A DNA stretch of 64,000 bases from CAZJYI01 sp964550025 (lineage in GTDB: Bacteria; Verrucomicrobiota; Kiritimatiellia; UBA8416; CAYOBW01). Position numbers and translations under genes: made by a program. Positions 1 to 9,300 of the stretch are shown here, in pieces. The stretch is from the NCBI GenBank assembly GCA_964550025.1, contig CAZJYI010000024.1:33501-97500 (forward strand), read 5' to 3'. The notes beneath the pieces were generated by a model. The model worked only from the letters and a program-made list of their open reading frames with translations. It was not told the DNA's origin and searched no databases. How positions within the stretch are numbered: the stretch's first letter is position 1; the number at the start of each line of letters is the position of its first letter.

Positions 1-905
1 TCAAACAGGCCGAGGAGGCGGGAGCCGGCGCCCTGGTAGTCAAATCCCTCTTCGAAGAGCAAATCCTGCACGAGATGCAGGAACTCGACGCGGCCCTCGA
101 GGAAGGCACGGAAGCCTACGCCGAATCGCTCAGTTTCTTTCCCAAGGTCACGCACGGTGGTGCTCAGGAGCACGTCATGCTGGTCAAGGAGATCCGCGAG
201 GCCGTGCAGATGCCGATCATTGCCAGCGTCAACGCCGTACACCCCGGAAGCTGGGTGGACTACGCGCGACAGCTCGCGGAGACGGGGGTAGACGGCCTGG
301 AACTGAACGTCTACGCACTCGAGACCGATCTCACGCGCGACGCCGCCGACATCGAGAGCCGCATGCTGGACACGTTTTCCGCCGTCAAGGAGGCGGTGAA
401 CCTGCCCATCGCCGTGAAACTGAGTCCCTTCTACACCTCCGTGGGCAACGTCGTCGGCAAGCTGCAGGAACGCGGCGCCGCCGCCGTGGTGCTGTTCAAT
501 CGCTTCCTGCAACCTGAGATCGACCCCGCGACGGAAAGACTGCGCCACACGGCCGCCTTGAGCGCCGCCGGCGAGCTGCGACTGCCGCTGCGCTGGGTCG
601 CGCTACTGTACGGGCAGGTGGGGCTCGATCTCGCTGGCAACACGGGCATCGGCTCGGCCAAGGACGTCGCCAAGTTCATTCTCGCCGGCGCCTCGGTCAC
701 GCAGGTCGCCTCGGCGCTCTTCCGCAACGGGGTTGAGCACATCGCCGCGATGAACAGCGAACTGGCCGAGTGGATGGACGGGAAGTCCTACGCCTCGCTG
801 GCCGACTGCCGCGGGAAGCTGAGCGCCGGCAAAGCAGAGGGTGACACCTTCGCGCTGGAACGCGCGCACTATCTTGACTACGTGATGCAGCCCGGAAAGG
901 GATGA
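1..905 (+). CDS. Dihydroorotate dehydrogenase-like protein, 5'-truncated by the window edge
   Basis: The reading frame is open from base 3, upstream of the first ATG at 75, so the gene begins outside the window. About 300 residues remain. The visible part is the C-terminal two thirds of an FMN-binding TIM barrel of the class 1 DHOD-like family: an early stretch ending in LVVKSLFEEQI, IIASVNAVHPGSWVDYA, GVDGLELNVYA, LPIAVKLSPFY (the flavin-site lysine strand), VLFNRF and a late LAGASVTQVASALFRNG phosphate-binding segment. These proteins resemble PyrD/PreA but are usually distinct from the biosynthetic enzyme, so the substrate is open; a flavin oxidoreductase is the safe call. The stop overlaps the next start as ATGA, which indicates translational coupling with the HAD phosphatase. 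Confidence 0.8.
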   Translation, partial: KQAEEAGAGALVVKSLFEEQILHEMQELDAALEEGTEAYAESLSFFPKVTHGGAQEHVMLVKEIREAVQMPIIASVNAVHPGSWVDYARQLAETGVDGLELNVYALETDLTRDAADIESRMLDTFSAVKEAVNLPIAVKLSPFYTSVGNVVGKLQERGAAAVVLFNRFLQPEIDPATERLRHTAALSAAGELRLPLRWVALLYGQVGLDLAGNTGIGSAKDVAKFILAGASVTQVASALFRNGVEHIAAMNSELAEWMDGKSYASLADCRGKLSAGKAEGDTFALERAHYLDYVMQPGKG

Positions 906-1618
906 CCGCGACGCCCTTCAGGCATATCGTCTGGGACTGGAACGGAACATTGCTGGATGACGTTGCGGCATGCGTCGACGCCATCAACGCCATGATCCGG
1001 CGGCGCGGGTTACGCCCCCTGACCCACGATCACTACCGCCGGATCTTCCAGTTTCCGGTCAAGAGCTACTACGTGGGCCTCGGGTTCGACCTGGAGGACG
1101 AGGACTGGGACGCGATTGCCCGCGAGTTCCACGCGAACTACGACTGCACCTCGCGCGAGGCCGGGCTTCGTACGGGGGTGCAGGAACTCCTGCGCGAACT
1201 GCGAACGGGCGGGGTTCCCATGTCGATCCTCTCCGCATCCGAGGAGGGTATTCTCGAGAACATGCTGCAGGCCAGGGGCATTGCATCGTTCTTCGAACAC
1301 GTGTACGGACTGTCGGACCTCTATGCGGCGTCCAAACTCGAACTCGGGCACGCGCTCCTCGACGCACTGCCCGCCGCCCCGGCGGACGTCCTCCTGATCG
1401 GCGACACAACGCACGACCACGAAGTGGCCGCGGCCATGGGCTGTCGCTGCTGGCTCCTCGCGGGCGGTCACCAGGCGCCCGAACGCCTGCGGGAGTGCGG
1501 TTGCCCCACGTTCGAAGACCTCGCGACACTCGCCGATGCCTTGCGCGGCGGCCTTGACATTCCACCTGCACATGCTAGCGTTTCGTCTCCCACTCTCTCC
1601 GGAGTCGCCAACGTGTGA
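902..1618 (+). CDS. HAD-superfamily phosphatase (phosphoglycolate-phosphatase-like)
   Basis: A 238-residue haloacid-dehalogenase hydrolase, cytosolic. Motif I is DWNGT at residues 12-16: the nucleophile D12 is present, but the acid/base residue two positions later is Asn instead of the usual Asp, a variant seen in part of this family. A helical cap follows (residues about 20-90), then motif II MSILSAS, a conserved lysine in SKLELG and motif IV LLIGDTTHD. Length and order fit Gph/PGP-like subfamily IA enzymes that clear small phosphoesters; the substrate cannot be read from sequence. Its ATG overlaps the preceding stop (ATGA) and its TGA overlaps the next GTG (GTGA), so three genes are translationally linked. 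Confidence 0.8.
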   Translation: MTATPFRHIVWDWNGTLLDDVAACVDAINAMIRRRGLRPLTHDHYRRIFQFPVKSYYVGLGFDLEDEDWDAIAREFHANYDCTSREAGLRTGVQELLRELRTGGVPMSILSASEEGILENMLQARGIASFFEHVYGLSDLYAASKLELGHALLDALPAAPADVLLIGDTTHDHEVAAAMGCRCWLLAGGHQAPERLRECGCPTFEDLATLADALRGGLDIPPAHASVSSPTLSGVANV

Positions 1619-3453
1619 AAGACGAAGCCAAAGTAACTTTCCAGCCCACCGGACGTACCATCCATGTCCTCCGCGGCACCATCCTGCTCGAGGCCGCCGC
1701 GCGGGCCGGGTCCGTAATCAAGACGCCGTGCGGCGGCGCGGGAAAGTGCGGCAAGTGCCTGGTTCGGGTCACCGGCGGCGAGGACGCCGAATCCGGTGAC
1801 GCCGGCCCGTTGACGCCCGAGCAGATCGCCGACGGGTATCGCCTTGCATGCCGCTGCCGCGTCTCGAATGACCTTGTTGTTGAAGTGCCGGACGCCTCGC
1901 TCTTCGAGACCGGGCAGCAGATCCTGGAGCACGGTTCGGGCGAAAGCGTGGAGCTGCGGCCGTCCGTGACGAAACGGCGCATCCATCTGTCCTCCCCCGA
2001 CCGAGGTGCCGTCCATTCCGACGTCGAACGGCTCACCGAGAGCCTGGGAGAGGTCGATGTCGACGTTGCCGTGCTGCGTACCCTACCTGCCGTGCTGCGT
2101 AGCGGGACACCGGAGGTCACGGCCACCATCGTCGGCAATCGCGTTGTCCAGGTTGAGCCCGGCAATCATACCGATACGTGCTACGGGATCGCGTTCGACG
2201 TGGGGACCACGACCATCGTGGGCACGCTCGTCGATCTCACCACCGGCCACGATCTGGCCGTGGCCAGCATGATCAACCCGCAGACATCGTTCGGAGACGA
2301 CGTGGTTTCCCGGATCAAGAAGTGCCGCGAGCAGGAGGACGGTCTTGACGAACTGCGCCGGGCGGTCATGGAAGCGATAGACACCGTCACCGACGACGCC
2401 GCGCGGGAAGCCGGCGTCTCGCGCCAGGATATCTGCGAAGCGGTCTTCGTCGGCAACACGACCATGCAACAGATCGTCTGCGGCATCAATCCGTCGTCGC
2501 TGGGCGAACTGCCTTTTGCTCCCGCCTTCCGCCGACCGCTGGCCCTGCGCGCGGAAGAACTGGGATTTGACATCAATCCCGCCGCCGGCGTGCTGGTGTT
2601 TCCCCAGATCGGCGGCTTCGTGGGGGGCGACACCGTGGCGGGCATTCTGGCCACGCACATGTGGAAAAGCGACCAGCCGACCCTGCTCGTCGACGTCGGT
2701 ACGAACGGGGAAATCGTGCTTGCGCATGCCGGCAAAATGATCGCGACCTCCGTCGCGGCGGGCCCGGCCTTCGAAGGCGCCCGGATCATCAGCGGGATGC
2801 GCGCAACCAACGGGGCCATCGAGAAGGTCCTCTTCGACGGGGACGTCCGCATCAACGTCATCGGCAACGTTCCGCCTACGGGAATCTGTGGTACGGGGCT
2901 GATCGACGCCGCGGCCGCAATGCTGCGCAGCGGGGTCCTGGACGTCACCGGCCGCATCCTGGATCCCGATGAACTGCCGGCGGCGTTGCCGGACGCGATC
3001 CGCAACCGCGTCCGTAGCGACGACGGGCAGAATTCCTTCGTGCTTGCCGAAGCGGCGGAGAGCGGTACGGGGGAGGCGGTCTGCCTGCACCAACGCGATA
3101 TCCGCGAGCTGCAGCTCGCCAACGGAGCGATCCGTGCGGGCATCAGCATTCTGCTGCGCATGGAGAACATCCAGGCCTCGGACCTGGCCTGGGTGCTGTT
3201 GGCCGGCGCCTTCGGCAACTTCATCCGACGCAGCAACGCCCGGCGCATCGGCATGTTGCCCGCGGTCCCGACCGAGCGCATACGCTTCGTGGGCAATACG
3301 GCCTCCTTCGGCGCCAAGCACGCTCTCCTCTCGGAAGACGAGAAGGAACGTGCGGCAAGTATCATTGACGAAGTACAGCATGTGGACCTTTCCCTCAGTC
3401 CCGACTTTCAGGTCGAGTTCGGAAATGCCATGCTGTTTCCTGGAGAGGAGTGA
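1615..3453 (+). CDS. RACo-like corrinoid-protein reductive activator (2Fe-2S ferredoxin plus DUF4445 ASKHA domain)
   Basis: A 612-residue protein starting at a GTG that overlaps the previous stop. The N-terminus is a plant-type [2Fe-2S] ferredoxin with C39-x5-C45-x2-C48 and a fourth Cys at 79 or 81 (LACRC). A linker leads to a large ASKHA-type ATPase domain (DUF4445) with the phosphate-1 motif FDVGTTTIVGTLVDL near residue 195, LLVDVGTNGEIVL and a late LLAGAFGNF. This is the RACo/RamA-type architecture, which reduces inactive Co(II) corrinoid proteins at the cost of ATP. The client is unknown: no separate corrinoid protein lies beside it, but a B12-dependent MetH is about 3 kb away on the other strand. 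MetH carries its own reactivation domain, so a link is only a possibility. Confidence 0.82.
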   Translation: MKDEAKVTFQPTGRTIHVLRGTILLEAAARAGSVIKTPCGGAGKCGKCLVRVTGGEDAESGDAGPLTPEQIADGYRLACRCRVSNDLVVEVPDASLFETGQQILEHGSGESVELRPSVTKRRIHLSSPDRGAVHSDVERLTESLGEVDVDVAVLRTLPAVLRSGTPEVTATIVGNRVVQVEPGNHTDTCYGIAFDVGTTTIVGTLVDLTTGHDLAVASMINPQTSFGDDVVSRIKKCREQEDGLDELRRAVMEAIDTVTDDAAREAGVSRQDICEAVFVGNTTMQQIVCGINPSSLGELPFAPAFRRPLALRAEELGFDINPAAGVLVFPQIGGFVGGDTVAGILATHMWKSDQPTLLVDVGTNGEIVLAHAGKMIATSVAAGPAFEGARIISGMRATNGAIEKVLFDGDVRINVIGNVPPTGICGTGLIDAAAAMLRSGVLDVTGRILDPDELPAALPDAIRNRVRSDDGQNSFVLAEAAESGTGEAVCLHQRDIRELQLANGAIRAGISILLRMENIQASDLAWVLLAGAFGNFIRRSNARRIGMLPAVPTERIRFVGNTASFGAKHALLSEDEKERAASIIDEVQHVDLSLSPDFQVEFGNAMLFPGEE

Positions 3454-3455
3454 CG

Positions 3456-3893
3456 ATGAGTGACTGGCGGGACAATCTCGGGAGCTTTCTAGACACGACG
3501 GAACGTCGAAAGCAGGAAAAGGCCAGATACGGCATGGCGGAGTTCATCCGCGACATCGTCGCGCCGGCGTTTGAGGAGATCGCCAGGGAACTGGCCAAGT
3601 ACGAGCGGCAGATCACGACGCGTCTCACGGAAGCGTCGGCAACGCTGACTGTCACGCACGCCGGGAACGAGGAGATCCGTTACCGCGTCCAGGGCCGCAC
3701 GTTCCCGAACGGCATCCGCCCGTTCGCGGAGGTCCGCTTCCGGGAACGAAAAGGCCTGCGCCTGATCACGGTCGAGAACATGTTCCGCAGCGGAAACAGC
3801 GACTACACGCTGGAAGACGTGACCAGGGACGAGGTCATCACCAACTTCATCGAGACCTACACCAGCCGGTGCGGGCGGGGCGAGGCGGGGTGA
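3456..3893 (+). CDS. Conserved-looking protein of unknown function
   Basis: About 145 residues, no recognised family. A GTG at 3450 overlaps the previous stop, but GGAGAGGAG at 3442-3450 is correctly spaced for the ATG at 3456, which I take as the start. Residues 10-60 look like an amphipathic, possibly coiled helix (RRKQEKARYG... EEIARELAKYERQI); the rest is predicted beta-rich (ATLTVTHAGNEEIRYRV, FAEVRFRERKGLRLI) and ends in a Cys-Gly-Arg tail. No signal peptide or membrane segment, so cytosolic. It is the last gene of the DHOD-like/HAD/RACo-like operon, so a role with those proteins is inferred from position only. Confidence 0.6.
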   Translation: MSDWRDNLGSFLDTTERRKQEKARYGMAEFIRDIVAPAFEEIARELAKYERQITTRLTEASATLTVTHAGNEEIRYRVQGRTFPNGIRPFAEVRFRERKGLRLITVENMFRSGNSDYTLEDVTRDEVITNFIETYTSRCGRGEAG

Positions 3894-3912
3894 CGGAGGC
3901 GGCGAAACCGCA

Positions 3913-3944
3913 GAATGCCCAATACCGAATGCTGAATGTCGAAG
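3913..3944. repeat. Heptamer array, GAATGCT type
   Basis: Twenty bases after the stop codon the sequence runs GAATGCC-CAATACC-GAATGCT-GAATGTC-GAAG, four degenerate 7-base units. The same words recur at 15681 and 57752. The preceding string GAAACCGCAGAAT is shared with the region just before the 57752 array, so more than the heptamers is common to both loci. Confidence 0.7.
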
Positions 3945-4042
3945 AGGGAGGCCGGAGGGCTTCCCCTCCACCGTAGCGCGGGGATTCGTACTGCGTGTTT
4001 CAAGGACGCTCGGGACGCGCGGAACTTCCGCGATACTGCTGG

Positions 4043-4105
4043 CCGGCTGAAAGCCGGCGATACGGGGCACCGGCTGAAAGCCGGCGGTACGGGGCACCGG
4101 CTGGG
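4043..4105. repeat. 27-bp tandem hairpin repeat between convergent genes
   Basis: Two full units (4043-4069, 4070-4096) differing at one base, and a partial third, in the gap between converging genes. Each full unit contains the palindrome CCGGCTGAAAGCCGG, a 6-bp stem with a GAA loop. Position suggests that it may act as a bidirectional barrier to transcription or an RNA 3' end; there is no T-tract, so it is not a classical intrinsic terminator. The rest of 3894-4128 holds only the heptamer array and unremarkable GC-rich sequence. Confidence 0.6.
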
Positions 4106-4128
4106 AGGTGGCGGGGCGCGCCCGTGCC

Positions 4129-5961
4129 TTACATCTTGCCCAGGGCCTTGAGTGCGATTTCGGCGCGGCCAAAGGGGGCGCTGACCTGGAAGCCGGCGAC
4201 GCGGTCGGCGATGCGGGCGCCGATCTCACGGGCCAGCTCGATGCCGGTGCGGATGCCGTCCTCCTTGGTTTCGCAGACACTCATGCGTTCCATGACCTCG
4301 TCCGGGACTTCCACTCCCGGGACCTCGTTGCGCATGAACTCGGCGTTCTTGTAGCTCACCAGGGGCCACACGCCGGCGATGACCGGAATTGTGCGTTCGT
4401 AGGCCTCGACGCGGTCGAGGAAGCGGAAGAGCGCGTCGGGGTCGAATATGGGCTGGGTGATCGCGAACTCGGCGCCGGCGTCGACCTTGGCGAAGTAGCG
4501 CGAGATCTCGAGTTCCATCGAGACGGCGCAGGGGTTGGCCCCGACCCCGATGCAGATGCCGGTGGGGGGATTGACCGCGCTGCCGCCCACGTCCCTGCCG
4601 TGGTTGAGGTTGGTGGCCACCCGGGTCAGGCCGATGGCATCCACGTCGAAGACGCCGGTCGCGTCGGGATAGTCGCCCAGCTTGGGCGGATCGCCGGTGA
4701 TGATCAGGATGTTGCGAACACCGGCCACGTGGGCCCCCAGCAAATCTGCCTGCATGCCGATCAGGTTGCGATCGCGACAGCAGTAGTGAAGCACGGACTC
4801 GATCCCGACCTCCCGCTGTAGCACGATGCTCGCCACCATGGGCGATACGCGAGAGCTGGCACGAGGCCCGTCGGGAATGTTGATGGCGTCAACGCCGTGT
4901 TCGTGGCAGAGCCTGGATTTGGCGATCATCTTCGACAGGTCGCAGGATCGCGGCGGAAGCAGCTCGACCGACGTAACGGATTTGCCCTCGGCGAGAAGTC
5001 GGGCAAAGCGTGACTTCTCTGCGAGCGGAACGACATCGACCTCGGCATCCTGCGTGGTGAACGCCTTCACTTCAACGTGGTGCTTGACCGTGCTGAGGGT
5101 CTTCACGGCTTTGGCTGCGACACGGATATGCTCCGGTGTCGTGCCGCAGCAGCCGCCGATGCCGCGTACGCCCAGCTCGATGAAGCGCTTGGCGTACTCG
5201 GTAAAGTACTCGGCGCTGGTCAGGTAGATCATGCGCCCGTCGATATCCCGCGGCATGCCGGCATTGGGCATGACGACGAACGGCTTGGATGTGCGCGGCA
5301 GCAGTCTCTCGACGGCATCGTAGGCAAGGGCCGGTCCCACACCGCAGTTGATCCCGACGGCATCCACGTTCTCGTTGGCCTCGAGATCGGACACCATGCT
5401 TTCGGCGCTGCCCCCGAGGGCCGTCTCCCCGTATTGCCCTGTGGAGAACGAGGCCAACACGGGCCTTCCGGACGCGCGGGCGACTTCGGCCGCGAGCGCC
5501 AGTTCCTGGGGATGGACGAACGTCTCGAGCATGATCAGGTCCGCACCGGCATCGGACAGAGCGGCGATCTGCTCCCGGAAGGCCTCCCGGATCTCCTCCC
5601 TGCCCGACTCGCGCCATGCCTGCTTGACGCTTAGGCAGGGGCCTACTGAGGCACCGACGTAGACGGCATCGCCCGCAACCGTGCGCGCAAGGGTAACCGC
5701 CATGCGGTTGATCTCTTCGACGCGGTCCGCCAGGCCGTGATGGGCCAGCTTGATGCGGTTGGCGCCGAAGGTGTTCGTTTCGATAACGTCCGCGCCGGCG
5801 TCAACGTATTCCTGGTGGATTTCGCGGACGAGGTCGGGCCGGGTCAGACAGAGTTCGTCGTAGCAGGTATTGATGAAGACGCCTTTGGCGTAGATCATCG
5901 TACCCATGGCCCCGTCGAAGACGAGGGGGGTTTGCGTGAGGTGGTGGATGATGTCTTTCAT
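4129..5961 (-). CDS. Bifunctional homocysteine S-methyltransferase / 5,10-methylenetetrahydrofolate reductase
   Basis: A 610-residue fusion of the YitJ type. Residues 1-295 are the homocysteine methyltransferase barrel: FDGAMGTMIY at the start and zinc ligands C206 (GINCGVGP) and C271/C272 (GGCCGTTPEH). Residues about 320-610 are MetF: a VELLPPR start (first strand of the barrel), NILIITGDPPK, and the substrate/flavin segment GAEFAITQPIFD. Together these supply CH3-THF and transfer a methyl group to homocysteine; the methyl donor of the first half is not certain. It lies downstream of metH and a rubredoxin on the same strand. Its ATG directly abuts a terminal-inverted-repeat heptamer array (5962-6117), so the leader of its mRNA is that repeat; no conventional Shine-Dalgarno is visible. 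Confidence 0.9.
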   Translation of the reverse strand: MKDIIHHLTQTPLVFDGAMGTMIYAKGVFINTCYDELCLTRPDLVREIHQEYVDAGADVIETNTFGANRIKLAHHGLADRVEEINRMAVTLARTVAGDAVYVGASVGPCLSVKQAWRESGREEIREAFREQIAALSDAGADLIMLETFVHPQELALAAEVARASGRPVLASFSTGQYGETALGGSAESMVSDLEANENVDAVGINCGVGPALAYDAVERLLPRTSKPFVVMPNAGMPRDIDGRMIYLTSAEYFTEYAKRFIELGVRGIGGCCGTTPEHIRVAAKAVKTLSTVKHHVEVKAFTTQDAEVDVVPLAEKSRFARLLAEGKSVTSVELLPPRSCDLSKMIAKSRLCHEHGVDAINIPDGPRASSRVSPMVASIVLQREVGIESVLHYCCRDRNLIGMQADLLGAHVAGVRNILIITGDPPKLGDYPDATGVFDVDAIGLTRVATNLNHGRDVGGSAVNPPTGICIGVGANPCAVSMELEISRYFAKVDAGAEFAITQPIFDPDALFRFLDRVEAYERTIPVIAGVWPLVSYKNAEFMRNEVPGVEVPDEVMERMSVCETKEDGIRTGIELAREIGARIADRVAGFQVSAPFGRAEIALKALGKM

Positions 5962-6117
5962 GGGAGAATTGCAGATTTCAGATCTCAGATTTCAGATGGG
6001 GGAATTGCAGGTCTCAGATTTCAGATGGGGGAATTGCAGGTCTCAGCTTTCGAATGGGACAGGTACAGGGGAAAGCGTGCGAGTCTGAGATTTGAGATCT
6101 GAGATTTGCCATTCTCT
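5962..6117. repeat. Heptamer array, CAGATTT type, with terminal inverted repeats
   Basis: The array fills the gap between the rubredoxin stop codon (6118-6120) and the methyltransferase start codon (5961). The left part has three units beginning GAATTGCAG (ATTGCAG at 5968, 6004 and 6033), each followed by 7-base words CAGATTT/CAGATCT. The right part (6083-6115) is an inverted arm. By hand, 26 of 31 positions of the arms match after reverse complementation. The same outer sequences occur at 44090-44337, which implies one element family with variable internal copy number. Confidence 0.8.
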
Positions 6118-6276
6118 CTAGTCCAGCGCATCAAACATCTCCTTCGTTGCATAGCACATGGGACACACCCACTCTTCCGGCAGGTCCTCGAACGCCGTTC
6201 CCGGGGGAATGCCGTTCATCGGATCCCCATTCACAGGATCGTACACATAACCGCAGTTCACACAGATATACCGCAC
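6118..6276 (-). CDS. Rubredoxin
   Basis: A 52-residue protein, short enough to be missed by length-filtered calling. Read on the minus strand it starts at a GTG (6276) with an in-frame TGA two codons upstream and a weak GGTGAGA behind it. It shows both rubredoxin knuckles, CVNCGY at residues 5-10 and CPMC at 38-41, with the typical interior NGIPPGTAFEDLPEEWVCP. The residue after the last Cys is Tyr where Gly is common. It is a cytosolic one-electron carrier with an Fe(Cys)4 site. It sits between metH and the methyltransferase/MetF fusion, suggesting electron supply to flavin- or cobalamin-dependent reactions of that block, or oxidative-stress duty; the partner is not identifiable here. Confidence 0.9.
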   Translation of the reverse strand: MRYICVNCGYVYDPVNGDPMNGIPPGTAFEDLPEEWVCPMCYATKEMFDALD

Positions 6277-6280
6277 TTCT

Positions 6281-6310
6281 CACCCGCCACTTGCCGCTTG
6301 CCGCTGCCCC
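6281..6310. repeat. Heptamer array, GCCACTT type (short)
   Basis: GCCACTT-GCCGCTT-GCCGCTG between the ribosome-binding region of the rubredoxin and the metH stop codon (6311-6313). It fills the whole gap. Confidence 0.6.
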
Positions 6311-9300
6311 CTACACCGCAAAGTACTTCGCCTGGGGATGGTGCACGATGATCGCCGACGTGGTCTGCTCCGGCACCATCTCCATGTTCTCGGTCAGTGT
6401 AACGCCGATCTCGCCGGGGCTCAACATGGCAAACACGGGTTCGTGCGCCCCAAGGTCCGGACAGGCGGGATACCCGAAGCCGTAGCGCGAGCCCTGGTAG
6501 GCCTGCGTCACGTATCCACTCGGTTGATCGGGCTCGGCCCCGGCGATTCCCATCTCGGCCCGCATCACCCCGTGCCAGTACTCGGCCAGGGCGTCGGTCA
6601 CTTCCACGCTGAAGCCGTGCAGCATCAGGTAGTCGTGGTAACAGTCGCCCTCGAACAGCTCGTGCGTGCGCCGCCCGATCTCCTCGCCGATCGTCACGAC
6701 GAAGAAGGCCGCCACGTCGCCACCCTCCTTCTCGCTCTTGAAGAAGTCGGCAATGCACAAGTGCGGCGGTTCGGTCTGGCGGGGAAATGCAAACTCGCGC
6801 AGGGCATCGCGGTCCTCGACCACGACGACGTCCCCCCGGCTGAAGCAGCGGTAGTAGCCGTAGGCCGCTTTGGGCCGCACCAGTCCGCCCTCGAGCGCTT
6901 CCCGCTTCAAATCCTCGTACATGGGCTCAACCTTCGTCCGTATCAGTTCGGCATACTCGTCGGCGCTCATCTTCGCCCGGCGGTATCCCCACCGCCCGCG
7001 GAACAGGGCCTGCACGTTGACGAAAGGAAATACCCCCGCCGGATCGACGTCGTGCACGTGCCTGCAACCCAAGAACGGCGGCTCGGGAACGGGGTTGTCT
7101 CGCACGATGTCGGCGTCCTTGACGCCCGGCTTCATGCGGCCCGTCTCGTTCGCCGGCTCGTAGGTCGTGGCAACCAGCCTGCCCTCTTCCAGCTCGCGTA
7201 CAGCTTTGAGGCCCGCGAACGCGTCCGCGCAGTAGACCACCGGGCGGTCGTAGTTGGGGACGCACGACTCGGCAACGAATTTGCTCGTCAACGCAGCGCC
7301 ACCGAGTAGGATGGGGACGCCAAGCCCGGCCGATGCATACTGGTGCATGCTCTCCTGCATCACGATGGCCGACTTGACAAGCAGGCCGCTGAGTCCGACG
7401 ACATCCACGTCGTACTCGCGCGCTTTCTCGATCACGGTTTCCGCCGGCACCTTGATGCCGAGGTTAAACACCCTGTAACCGTTGTTCGAGAGGATGATGT
7501 CGACCAGGTTCTTGCCAATGTCGTGCACGTCGCCCTGAACCGTCGCCAGGAGCACCTTGGTCGCGCTGTCCGTGTCGGCCTTCTCCATCAGCGGCTCCAG
7601 AAAAGCCACGGCCTTCTTCATGACTTCCGCGGACTGCAGCACGAACGGCAGCAGGATCTCCCCGCGCCCGAACAGCTCTCCGACGTGGCGCATGGCCGGC
7701 ACCAGGATTTCGTTGATAACGGCCACGGGCGCAAAGCGCTGCAGCAGGATCGCGAGCTGGTCCTCCAGTCCCTCCTTGTCCCCGGAAACAACCTGCTCCC
7801 GCAGGACTTGCTCGGCCCGCTTCGCGCCCCCCTCATCCTCGTGCTCGTCATCCGACGCCGCGGCGTCCTGGAAATGCTCTATGAACAGCATCAACGGCGT
7901 CTTCTCCTCGTCGCGGACGCGGTCGTAGAGAAGATCGAGGCAGATCTCGCGGTCGTCCTCGCCGATGCGCGCCAACGGCAGGATCTTGCCGGCGTCGACA
8001 ATAGCGGCGTCGAGGCCGGCTTCGACGGCCTCGTGCAAAAACACGGAATTGAGGACGCGTCGCGACGCACGCGACAGGCCGAAGGAGATGTTGCTCACCC
8101 CCAGCACGGTACCGACACCCAGCAACTCCTGCTTGATGCGCCGGATCGCGTCCAGCGTCTGCACGGCGGCGTCACGCAGGTTTTCGTCCCCGGCGCCGAT
8201 CGTGAACGTCAGCGGGTCGAAAAGCAGGTCACCGGGGCGCAGGTCGAACTCGCCGACGGCCATGTCGTGAATACGCCGTGCCGTAGCGATCTTCTCATCG
8301 GCGGTCATGGCCATACCGTCTTCATTGATCGTCAGTGCGACGGCCGCCCCACCGTACTTCTTCAGAAGTGCGCAAACGCGACGCATGTACGTTCCGCCAT
8401 CCTCGAGGTTGATCGAGTTGACTATGCACCGCCCCGGATACAACTTTAGGCAGGCCTCGATGCAGTCCGGGGTCGTTGAATCGATCACCACGGGAATCTT
8501 GACAGACCGGGAGAAGAGCGTGACCAACTCGGTCATGTCGGCCGTTTCGTCACGCCCGGCGTAGGCCGCGCACAGGTCGATGAGATGGGCGCCGCCGGCC
8601 TCCTGGCCGAGGGCAATCTGAAGGCATCCCGGGTAGTCGTCGGCCAGCAGCAGCTCGCGGAACTTCTTCGACCCGTTGGCATTGGTCCGTTCGCCGATGA
8701 TGACCGGGGGAATATCCTGGCGGAGCTCGGAGGCCTGGTAGAGGCTGGACACGGACGGTGTCGCACGCACGTCGGACCGGGCGGGGGGAATCACCCCATC
8801 CAGAGCCGCAACGAGTTGACGGATATGCTCCGGGGTTGTGCCGCAGCAACCGCCGACGACGCTCACGCCGTATTCCTCGACAAAGGCCCGCATCCGCGCG
8901 GCGTACTCGGCGGGGGCCAGCGGGTAGACCGTGCCGCCGTCCACAACCTGGGGCAGCCCCTGGTTCGGGATACACGAGATGCGTCCCGGCCAGTTGTGGT
9001 GCAGGAATCGGATATGCGACTCCATGGCCTCGGGCCCGGTGGCGCAGTTGAGGCCGAGGGAGAAGATGGGAAAAGGTCCTATCGTGGCAACCGCCGCGGC
9101 GATATCCGACCCGACCAGCATCGTACCGGTTCGTTCGACCGTGACGGAAGCCATCACGGGAACGTCGCGATCCGCCCGCTCGAGCACCTCGAAGCAGGAC
9201 ACCAGGGCCGTCTTGAGCTGGAGCAGATCCTGGCAGGTCTCGACGATCAGCATGTCCACGCCGGCCTCAACCAGCGCGGAAACCTGTTCCGTGAAGGCAT

